Under the pieces are notes generated by a model. That model had not been told where the DNA came from. It saw nothing but the letters and a program-made list of their open reading frames with translations, and did not search any database. Shown here in pieces: positions 28,744 to 34,089 of a stretch of DNA of 34,089 nucleotides. Origin of the DNA: Verrucomicrobiaceae bacterium (GTDB taxonomy: Bacteria; Verrucomicrobiota; Verrucomicrobiia; Verrucomicrobiales; Akkermansiaceae). Location: positions 1-34,089 of the forward strand of contig JAIXOR010000036.1 of NCBI GenBank assembly GCA_027486655.1, given 5' to 3'. The translations under genes and the position numbers were made by a program. The first letter of the stretch is position 1; every line of letters begins with the position of its first letter.

Positions 28744-29505
28744 ATGATCGCCACAACTCCTGTGATTGTATTCTCGTCTTGCACGGACGCCTGTCGCCAT
28801 GTCGCCGCAGAAATTTCGCAACTGATCCGCGAGCGTGAGACCCTCGGTCTCCCCACAGTCCTCGGACTTGCCACCGGCGGCACTCCGATTCCTCTCTATC
28901 AGGAATTGATCCGCCTCCATCGTGAAGAGGGCCTGTCATTCCGCAATGTCACGACCTTCAATCTGGACGAATACCTCGGCCTCGATCGCGACCACCCGGA
29001 GAGCTATTGGTCCTTCATGCACCGCAACCTCTTCGATCACGTGGACATCCTTCCGTCAAACGTTCACCTTCCATCGGGTATTGTCAGTCCTTCCGAGATC
29101 CCGGCCCATTGCCAAGCCTACGAGGACGCCATCGCCAGCGCCGGCGGCATCGATTTCCAAATCCTCGGAATCGGCCGCACGGGACATATCGGCTTCAACG
29201 AACCCGGAACTCCGGCCGACGCCCGCACCCAGAAAATCCACCTCGACCCCATCACCCGGCAAGACGCCGCCCCCTCGTTCGGTGGTCTCGACAAGGTTCC
29301 CACCGAGGCCATCACCATGGGCTGCGGCACCATCCTCGATGCCCGCCGCATCGCCCTCCTCGCGTGGGGCGACAAGAAGGCATCGATCGTCAAGGCCGCC
29401 CTCGAAGGCCCGATCACCAACGAAGTCAGCGCCTCCTTCCTTCGGAATCACCCGAACGCCACGTTCATCCTCGACGCAGAGGCGGCCTCTTCACTCAGCC
29501 AATGA
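28744..29505 (+). CDS. nagB: Glucosamine-6-phosphate deaminase
   Basis: This is a 253-residue NagB-family enzyme that converts glucosamine-6-phosphate to fructose-6-phosphate and ammonia in the cytoplasm. Family motifs: GLATGGTP (phosphate-binding loop), VTTFNLDEYLGL (the catalytic-base Asp), and GIGRTGHIGFNEPGTP (catalytic His and Glu). The RTG version of the loop replaces the NDG of E. coli NagB and, as I recall, is common in Bacteroidetes and PVC homologues. The length is close to the single-domain family norm. ATG 28744 is chosen because MIATTPVIVFSS gives a normal first strand; the frame is open 27 codons further up, towards the PATR terminator. The promoter region contains a small dyad (CGCCGA 28700-28705, TCGGCG 28711-28716) that could be an operator. 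It would feed amino-sugar carbon from glycan or peptidoglycan turnover into glycolysis. Confidence 0.93.
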   Translation: MIATTPVIVFSSCTDACRHVAAEISQLIRERETLGLPTVLGLATGGTPIPLYQELIRLHREEGLSFRNVTTFNLDEYLGLDRDHPESYWSFMHRNLFDHVDILPSNVHLPSGIVSPSEIPAHCQAYEDAIASAGGIDFQILGIGRTGHIGFNEPGTPADARTQKIHLDPITRQDAAPSFGGLDKVPTEAITMGCGTILDARRIALLAWGDKKASIVKAALEGPITNEVSASFLRNHPNATFILDAEAASSLSQ

Positions 29506-29508
29506 CGC

Positions 29509-29545
29509 AAAAAACCCCGACACCATTGCGTGTCGGGGGAATTTT
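29509..29545. terminator. Bidirectional terminator between nagB and the YlbF-family gene
   Basis: CCCCGACAC (29515-29523) pairs perfectly with GTGTCGGGG (29530-29538) around CATTGC. Six A residues precede it (29509-29514) and GAATTTT follows, so it has a T-tract in both directions. It sits just after the nagB stop and serves the convergent - strand gene ending at 29613. Confidence 0.9.
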
Positions 29546-29612
29546 GGAATGATCCGCATCGGTGCACCTGGGCGGACCGGCGAGTTAGGCGCCCAACCGG
29601 CCGCAGCGGGTT

Positions 29613-30044
29613 TCAGCAACCACATCCGCCGCCGCCACCGCCACCGCAGCAGCCACCGCCGCTCGCCTGTGCCAGATCGTCTTCGGTGGGAACCCGGCCA
29701 AGTTCCAGAGTCAGACCGACGTATTTTCCGATCTCTTTCTGAAGGCGCTCCAACTGCTGCTGGGCCGCCAGGAAATCCCGGGCGATCTCGTTCTCAAACA
29801 AGGCCTCGCGTGCAGCCTCAAACTCACGGATCTCGGCAGCTCCAAGCTGGAGACCGGAGTGCTGCTTGTGATGAAGCTCCTCACCGCGCTCGTGCACGCT
29901 TTGATACTGGAGGCGCGAAGCATCGTCGTTGAGAAATCTCTCAACCTGGGCCTGCAACTCCTGCACCATCGGATCAGCGGCGATCGACGCGCACAGCTCC
30001 CGGGTCTTCTCAATCACGGCGGACTCTTCAGCAATAGTGGACAT
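29613..30044 (-). CDS. YlbF/YmcA-family protein with Gly/Cys-rich C-terminal tail
   Basis: The start is at ATG 30042-30044 (MSTIAEESAVIEKTREL), with AAGGAA a few bases upstream on the - strand (30049-30054); the frame stays open upstream, but that sequence is low-complexity and basic. The product is 143 residues and almost all helical: charged helices with regular Leu/Ala spacing (VQELQAQVERFLND, REFEAAREALFENEIARDFLAAQQQLERLQKEIG) match the YlbF/YmcA (DUF964) fold. In Bacillus subtilis YlbF (RicF) and YmcA (RicA) act with YaaT (RicT) in a complex that carries iron-sulfur clusters and affects mRNA processing and competence. The last 15 residues here are GGGCCGGGGGGGCGC, with four cysteines, suggesting a metal or cluster ligand or a Cys-anchored tail (inference). 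No RicT homologue is visible in the window. Confidence 0.75.
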   Translation of the reverse strand: MSTIAEESAVIEKTRELCASIAADPMVQELQAQVERFLNDDASRLQYQSVHERGEELHHKQHSGLQLGAAEIREFEAAREALFENEIARDFLAAQQQLERLQKEIGKYVGLTLELGRVPTEDDLAQASGGGCCGGGGGGGCGC

Positions 30045-30169
30045 GCCGTTCCTTAGCCCCGGGCCGCTCCTCTGGCAACGGTCATTTCCGAAAATCCTCC
30101 TCCACCCGCCCCCCAAACAAAAGCGTGACACGAGGCCTCCCCGACGGTTTCGTTTTCCCAACCCATCCC

Positions 30170-30592
30170 ATGGCCATCGATCCCCTCAAAGACGGAATCC
30201 GCTCCCAGGTCCGGATCGATTTCTACGGAAACGTCCACAAACGCCTCCGCGGAACCGATGCCGACAAGCGCTACGCCACCGAGGTCGCCGTTCTCAAGGT
30301 CCTCGAACAGCGCGGCTGCCCCTACGTGCCCCGCCTGCTGGAGGAACACCCGGAGGAACTTTACTTTGTCTCCACCAACGCCGGCAAACCCGCCACCCAG
30401 ATCTCCAGGGAAAAGGCCGACAAGCTCTTCGCCAAACTCGAATCCGAATACGGCGTCCGCCACCTCGACGCCGAACCCAGAAACATCACCTACTCCGACA
30501 AACTCGGCTGCTTCTGCATCATCGACTTCGAACTCGCGGAAATCCTCCCGCCACCGCCGGGCCTCGTCCTGCCAAATCCACCCGCACCCTGA
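30170..30592 (+). CDS. Minimal protein-kinase-fold protein (RIO/Bud32-like catalytic motifs)
   Basis: The start at ATG 30170 (MAIDPLKDGIRS) gives 140 residues; an in-frame ATG at 30125 would add 15. I see the kinase-fold landmarks in reduced form: a basic strand (FYGNVHKRLRG), an alpha-C-like helix with Glu (RYATEVAVLKVLEQRG), VPRLLEEHPEELYFVS, a catalytic-loop equivalent H98-L-D100 with N105 (HLDAEPRNI), and a DFG equivalent at D119 (IIDFELAEI). About half the length of a normal kinase domain, it lacks a glycine-rich loop and most of the C-lobe, so it may be a small RIO/APH-like kinase or a pseudokinase. The PP2C phosphatase starts 13 bases downstream, so the two are probably co-transcribed and may act on the same targets. 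Confidence 0.6.
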   Translation: MAIDPLKDGIRSQVRIDFYGNVHKRLRGTDADKRYATEVAVLKVLEQRGCPYVPRLLEEHPEELYFVSTNAGKPATQISREKADKLFAKLESEYGVRHLDAEPRNITYSDKLGCFCIIDFELAEILPPPPGLVLPNPPAP

Positions 30593-30605
30593 AATCCCGC
30601 CGACC

Positions 30606-31439
30606 GTGCCAGACCCCGTGACCCTTCAATGGGCGGGCCTCACCCACAGCGGGTCCCGCAAACCCCGCAACGACGACTCCCTCATCGCCTTCGCCTCCAG
30701 CCCCGGCGGCGCGGAAATCCTGCCCGCCTCCGGATCCAGATCCCTCGACCTCCAGGACCTCGTTTTCGCCATCTCGGACGGCATGGGGGGCGGAAACGCC
30801 GGCGACCTCGCCTCCTCGCTCATCCTCCAGCGGATGACCGAAATCATTCCGGAGACTTTCAAAATCGCAGCCTCCGGTTTCCACCCGGACTGCCTAGGCC
30901 ACCTCGGCGACGCCATCCGCTCGGTTCACGATCACATCAATGCCGCCGCCGTCACCGACCACACCCGCGGCATGGCCGCCACCCTCGCCCTCGCCTGGTT
31001 CACCCCGGAAAACCTCTACCTTGCCAACGTCGGAGACACCCGCATCTACCTTTCCAGAAACCTCGACCTCCAGCAACTCTCACGCGATCACACCAACGCC
31101 TGGAGCCAGTGGAAACGCGGTGAAATCAAGGAAATCCAATACCGCAACCACCCCCGCCGCTCCGCCCTTTTCGAAGTGGTCGGTGGTGGCCACCCCCAGG
31201 TCTGCCCCCACTTCGCCGCCGTCCCCTACCTCCCGGGCGACCGCTTCCTCATCTGCTCGGATGGCCTCATCGACGGACTCTGGGAAAGACACATCGCCAA
31301 TGCGCTTGCCCAACCGCCCACCCCTGATACAAGCGCCCGCGTCCTCCTCGACCGCGCCATCGAAAACGCCGGGGTCGACGACACCACCCTCTTCGTGATC
31401 GATGTTCCTTCAGCCAATTTCCCAAAAAATGACCCATGA
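30606..31439 (+). CDS. PP2C-family serine/threonine protein phosphatase
   Basis: The product is 277 residues from GTG 30606 (GTG 30618 is also possible). The PP2C motif series is complete: THSGSRKPRNDDS near the N-terminus, D58 in FAISDGMGGGNAG, GMAATLALAW, YLANVGDTRIYLS, LSRDHTNAW, D219 in FLICSDGLIDGLW, and D258-D259 in VDDTTLFVID. These Asp residues bind the two catalytic metal ions. No transmembrane or extra regulatory domain is seen, so it is a cytoplasmic stand-alone phosphatase. It follows the small kinase-fold gene by 13 bases and precedes glutamine synthetase, which has its own promoter. PP2C enzymes of this size reverse Hanks-type or RIO-type Ser/Thr phosphorylation; the substrate here is unknown. 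Confidence 0.93.
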   Translation: MPDPVTLQWAGLTHSGSRKPRNDDSLIAFASSPGGAEILPASGSRSLDLQDLVFAISDGMGGGNAGDLASSLILQRMTEIIPETFKIAASGFHPDCLGHLGDAIRSVHDHINAAAVTDHTRGMAATLALAWFTPENLYLANVGDTRIYLSRNLDLQQLSRDHTNAWSQWKRGEIKEIQYRNHPRRSALFEVVGGGHPQVCPHFAAVPYLPGDRFLICSDGLIDGLWERHIANALAQPPTPDTSARVLLDRAIENAGVDDTTLFVIDVPSANFPKNDP

Positions 31440-31460
31440 ATGGGAATCATGATGACAACA

Positions 31461-31476
31461 TGGCACGATTAATGCT
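31461..31476 (+). promoter_or_regulatory. Predicted sigma-54 (RpoN) promoter of the glutamine synthetase gene
   Basis: TGGCACGATTAATGCT matches the -24/-12 consensus TGGCACG-N4-TTGCW with one mismatch (A for T in the -12 element) and the obligatory GG-N10-GC spacing. It lies 84 bases upstream of the chosen ATG (31561) and only 22 bases after the PP2C stop. Sigma-54 control of glutamine synthetase is well established in proteobacteria. Confidence 0.72.
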
Positions 31477-31560
31477 TTGAAACTACTGCCCAGAGCTGAC
31501 TCCGGTCTGTCTCAACGGCACAAAAACTCACCCCAAACCACTGATACCCACACGACCACC

Positions 31561-32586
31561 ATGGCCAAATACAAACTGGAATACATCTGGCTCGACGGAT
31601 ACACTCCCGTTCCGAACCTTCGCGGAAAAACCCAGCTCAAGGAATTTGATTCGTTCCCGACTCTCGAGCAACTGCCTCTCTGGGGCTTCGACGGAAGCTC
31701 CACCCAGCAAGCGGAAGGTCGCAGTTCGGACTGCGTGCTGAAGCCCGTCGCCATCTATCCGGACTCCACCCGCCGCAACGGTGCCATCGTCATGTGCGAG
31801 GTCATGATGCCGGACGGCGTCACTCCGCATCCGTCCAATGCACGCGCCACCATCCTCGATGATCCCGGTGCATGGTTCGGCTTCGAGCAGGAGTATTTCC
31901 TCTATCAGGACGGACGTCCCCTCGGCTTCCCCGAAGGCGGCTTCCCCAAAGTCGGCCAAGGCCCCTACTACTGCGGTGTGGGTTACAAATACATGGGCGA
32001 CATCGCCCGTCAGATCGTCGAAGAGCACCTCGATCTCTGCCTCGACGCCGGCATCAACCACGAAGGCATCAACGCCGAGGTGGCCAAGGGCCAATGGGAA
32101 TTCCAGATCTTCGGCAAGGGCTCCAAGCGCGCCGCCGATGAAGTCTGGGTCGCCCGCTATCTCCTGCTCCGCGTTTGCGAAAAATACGGTGTGGACGTCG
32201 AGTTCCATTGCAAACCGCTCGGCGACAGCGACTGGAACGGATCCGGCATGCACGCCAACTTCTCCACCGAATACTTGCGCTCCAAGGGCGGCAAGGCTTA
32301 CTTCGAAGCCCTCATGGCAGCCTTCGGCGAGCATTGCGAAGAGCACATCGCGGTTTACGGACCGGACAACCACATGCGCCTCACCGGCCTTCACGAGACC
32401 CAGTCGATCGACAAGTTCTCCTACGGTGTGGCGGACCGTGGCGCATCCATTCGCGTGCCCCACAGCTTCGTCAAGGATGACAAGTATCAAGGCTACCTGG
32501 AAGACCGTCGCCCCAATTCCCAAGGCGACCCCTATCAGATCGCCTCGCGCATCCTCAAGACGATCTCTCTCGTTCCGACTCCCTGA
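31561..32586 (+). CDS. glnII: Glutamine synthetase type II (GSII)
   Basis: The start at ATG 31561 gives 341 residues, the usual length of bacterial and eukaryotic GSII (GSI is about 470). It makes glutamine from glutamate, ammonia and ATP in the cytoplasm. Family motifs in order: KLEYIWLDGY, LPLWGFDGSSTQQAEGRSSD, FGFEQEYFL (metal-binding Glu), GINHEGINAEVAKGQWEFQ, NGSGMHANFST (ATP/glutamate site), YGPDNHMRLTGLHET, and YGVADRGASIRVP (Arg of the active site). All are intact. The upstream in-frame extension to about 31477 overlaps the predicted sigma-54 promoter, so it is not translated. A strong terminator lies 33 bases downstream, making this a single-gene unit, probably nitrogen-regulated. 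Confidence 0.96.
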   Translation: MAKYKLEYIWLDGYTPVPNLRGKTQLKEFDSFPTLEQLPLWGFDGSSTQQAEGRSSDCVLKPVAIYPDSTRRNGAIVMCEVMMPDGVTPHPSNARATILDDPGAWFGFEQEYFLYQDGRPLGFPEGGFPKVGQGPYYCGVGYKYMGDIARQIVEEHLDLCLDAGINHEGINAEVAKGQWEFQIFGKGSKRAADEVWVARYLLLRVCEKYGVDVEFHCKPLGDSDWNGSGMHANFSTEYLRSKGGKAYFEALMAAFGEHCEEHIAVYGPDNHMRLTGLHETQSIDKFSYGVADRGASIRVPHSFVKDDKYQGYLEDRRPNSQGDPYQIASRILKTISLVPTP

Positions 32587-32618
32587 GCCGGTTCTTGAGG
32601 TTTCCTCGTTTCACCAAG

Positions 32619-32647
32619 CCGCTTCCCTTCACCGGGAAGCGGTTTTT
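32619..32647 (+). terminator. Rho-independent terminator of the glutamine synthetase gene
   Basis: CCGCTTCCC (32619-32627) pairs perfectly with GGGAAGCGG (32634-32642) around TTCACC, followed by TTTTTG. It lies between convergent genes but has a T-tract only in the + direction. Confidence 0.92.
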
Positions 32648-32706
32648 GTTTGTGGCACACGAAGCTCGGAAGCCGTGGCGGCGCATGGGCTGTCCATCCG
32701 CTCCAT

Positions 32707-33882
32707 TCAAGCGAGGAACAAGCGTTCCAGCATCCAGCCAAGCCCTGCGAGCGTCACCGCGGCAGATCCAACCAGACGCACCCGCTCGGTCCATTTCCTC
32801 AAGGGCAGGAGAATCAGGAAGGCCAGGGCAAGAACCGAAATCTGCGCAATCTCCACCCCCACGTTGAACCCGGCCAGCGGCATCAGCAACCGCTCCCGAG
32901 GCAAGCCATCAAGCTTCTCGGACAGCACGCTGGCGAAGCCCAGTCCATGGATGAGGCCGAAGGCGAGAACCACCGCAAGACGGAGCCTACCCAGCTCTTT
33001 CGTGAGCAGATTCTCCACCCCGATGAATGCGATGCTGAAGGCAATCAGCACTTCCACCGGCCGGGATGGCACGGACACCCAACCCAGCACCGCAAGCGCC
33101 AGAGTCGCCGAATGGGCCAGCGTGAACATCAGCGATTGTTGGAGCAGAGGCTTCCATTTCGGAACCATCAGGAAAAGCCCGACAATGAACAGCATGTGAT
33201 CGAGCCCCAGGGGCAGCACATGCCGGAATCCTGTCCAAACCCAGCTGGAAAACGCCTCTTGCTCGGATTTCCCGACCTTTCCGGAATCCGCCACATCCAG
33301 CAATCGAATGCTCCCGCCAGGTTGCACACTGACCACCTCGCCATCCTCGCTGTCTTCCGTGAGGATGATCAACTCGGACTCTTCCTCTCCGCTCCAGTGC
33401 ACCACCAACTCGCCGGGACCAACCCGCGGGTCGATGACAATCCGGGTACTCAGCAGCGCCCAATCCGCCGCCTCCTCGGGGAGAGCAAACGGCTGCTTCT
33501 CAAAATCCGGGAACTCCACCCGCCACGGAATCCCGACACCTCCGAAGGTGATGCGAAGAAGGCTGCGAAGCGTCTTTTCCGTCTCCACCCGGATGCGTTC
33601 CAACTCTTCGGGCGGTGCCTTCATCGTGGCCTCGCGGCTGAGCGGCTGCCCGCCAGGGACCTTCCTCGTCTCCGGCAGCATGTAAGCGATGTCCATCTCC
33701 CCCAGCAGGCGCCACTCGGATTCCGTCTTTTGGAACTCAAATTCCACCGTCTCCACCTGATGCGCCCCTCCCACACCCATCATCAACGCCATCACCACCA
33801 TCACCCAACCCAGCAGAATCCCACACCCATTCCCCTCCCGATTCCGCCGCCTCCAGCGCGAAAACCCGTTCATCCATCCCAT
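32707..33882 (-). CDS. HupE/UreJ-2-like membrane protein
   Basis: I choose the start at 33882 (MGWMNGFSRW), which has GAGGG 8 bases upstream; starts at 33912 or 33900 would add up to 10 residues. The product is about 391 residues. A signal-like hydrophobic segment (ILLGWVMVVMALMMGVGG) precedes a roughly 180-residue hydrophilic, acidic region predicted to be outside the cytoplasmic membrane. The C-terminal half has about six or seven transmembrane helices, starting with the family motif GFRHVLPLGLDHMLFIVGLFL and including LAHSATLALAVLG, AFIGVENLL and GLIHGLGFASVL. HupE/UreJ proteins are linked to nickel or metal supply for hydrogenase or urease, but neither enzyme is seen here, and the extended-N-terminus subfamily has no firm function. 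It converges on the glutamine synthetase gene. Confidence 0.82.
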   Translation of the reverse strand: MGWMNGFSRWRRRNREGNGCGILLGWVMVVMALMMGVGGAHQVETVEFEFQKTESEWRLLGEMDIAYMLPETRKVPGGQPLSREATMKAPPEELERIRVETEKTLRSLLRITFGGVGIPWRVEFPDFEKQPFALPEEAADWALLSTRIVIDPRVGPGELVVHWSGEEESELIILTEDSEDGEVVSVQPGGSIRLLDVADSGKVGKSEQEAFSSWVWTGFRHVLPLGLDHMLFIVGLFLMVPKWKPLLQQSLMFTLAHSATLALAVLGWVSVPSRPVEVLIAFSIAFIGVENLLTKELGRLRLAVVLAFGLIHGLGFASVLSEKLDGLPRERLLMPLAGFNVGVEIAQISVLALAFLILLPLRKWTERVRLVGSAAVTLAGLGWMLERLFLA

Positions 33883-33925
33883 GCCACAGACCCTCGCCAT
33901 CCCTCCCCCCATGGCAAGAAAAAAG

Positions 33926-33946
33926 ATAAAGGGACAGTCCTTTTAT
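33926..33946. repeat. REP-like palindrome upstream of the RAYT transposase gene
   Basis: Arms ATAAAGGGAC (33926-33935) and GTCCTTTTAT (33937-33946) flank a central A; the only imperfect pair is one G-T. The GGGACAGTCC core resembles palindromes found next to RAYT transposase genes in many bacteria. Just downstream GGGTTTGGG occurs twice at a 12-base period (33963-33971, 33975-33983). Confidence 0.6.
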
Positions 33947-33987
33947 AGTTGCCAGGTGCGATGGGTTTGGGTGAGGGTTTGGGCCTC

Positions 33988-34089
33988 ATGAGGAAAGCGC
34001 GTTGGCTGGCTACTTGGCGGCATTCCGGGCACAAGCCGGTGTTCTACCACTGCATTTCGCGCGTGGTGGACCGGCGCTTTGTTCTGGGG
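33988..34089 (+). CDS. REP-associated tyrosine (Y1/IS200-like) transposase, 5' fragment
   Basis: The frame opens at ATG 33988 and runs off the end of the window after 34 codons: MRKARWLATWRHSG then HKPVFYHCISRVVDRRFVLG. The stretch VFYHCISRVVDRRFVLG matches the first strand and the following segment of RAYT proteins of the IS200-like Y1 family (compare VYHVxxRxxxRRFxF), in which a Tyr-dependent nickase acts on REP palindromes. The catalytic HUH and Tyr lie beyond the window. GAGGG is 10 bases upstream. The palindrome at 33926-33946 is its likely associated REP element. Not present: insertion-sequence ends or target duplications. The short length limits the certainty. Confidence 0.7.
   Translation, partial: MRKARWLATWRHSGHKPVFYHCISRVVDRRFVLG

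Noticed and set aside
31528..32523. 331-codon open frame on the - strand inside glutamine synthetase
   Set aside because: It mirrors the highly conserved GSII gene, has no domain I recognise, and no start signal; antisense open frames are common in such GC-rich genes.

Overview
The window looks like a chromosomal segment of a GC-rich Verrucomicrobiota bacterium (Verrucomicrobiae, Luteolibacter/Haloferula-like). This is inferred from the very large secreted proteins built from PKD-like, DNRLRE, MBG and autotransporter-associated (PATR) repeats, from a shared C-terminal EF-hand-like module, from a bacterial type II glutamine synthetase, and from a RAYT-type transposase. Species is not determinable by eye. 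Almost every gene is on the + strand, and no gene-free gap exceeds about 250 bases.

Region 1 (1-19271) is a polysaccharide-degradation block: the tail of a GH16-like glucanase with carbohydrate-binding and LamG modules (start outside the window), a secreted GH43-like five-bladed propeller protein, a 2106-residue PA14/heparinase-II/III-like lyase that overlaps the preceding gene by ATGA, and a 2438-residue GH74 xyloglucanase-like protein. The GH74 fold is interrupted by a complete six-blade NHL propeller. Three of the four proteins end in the same C-terminal module. Together they suggest extracellular attack on plant or algal cell-wall glucans, xyloglucan and uronic-acid polymers.

Region 2 (19478-22184) is a NarL-type two-component pair: a membrane histidine kinase with an unusual OB-fold-rich extracytoplasmic region and a LuxR-type response regulator 7 bases downstream. 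It sits between the hydrolase genes and the next giant surface protein and could regulate either side (inference).

Region 3 (22387-28590) is a 2067-residue PATR repeat protein with a signal peptide but no autotransporter beta-barrel, closed by a clear terminator.

Region 4 (28744-34089) is mostly housekeeping: glucosamine-6-phosphate deaminase; a convergent YlbF-family protein with a Gly/Cys tail, the two sharing a bidirectional terminator; a tiny kinase-fold protein paired with a PP2C phosphatase; a GSII glutamine synthetase behind a good sigma-54 promoter match; a HupE/UreJ-like membrane protein on the - strand; and the start of a REP-associated transposase behind a REP-like palindrome.

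The observations most worth following are the NHL-in-GH74 nested propeller, a frame-independent and strand-biased CTAACAG motif found only in the first 22 kb, the shared C-terminal module, the sigma-54 promoter before GSII, and the OB-fold sensor kinase. I saw no CRISPR array, rRNA or tRNA gene.
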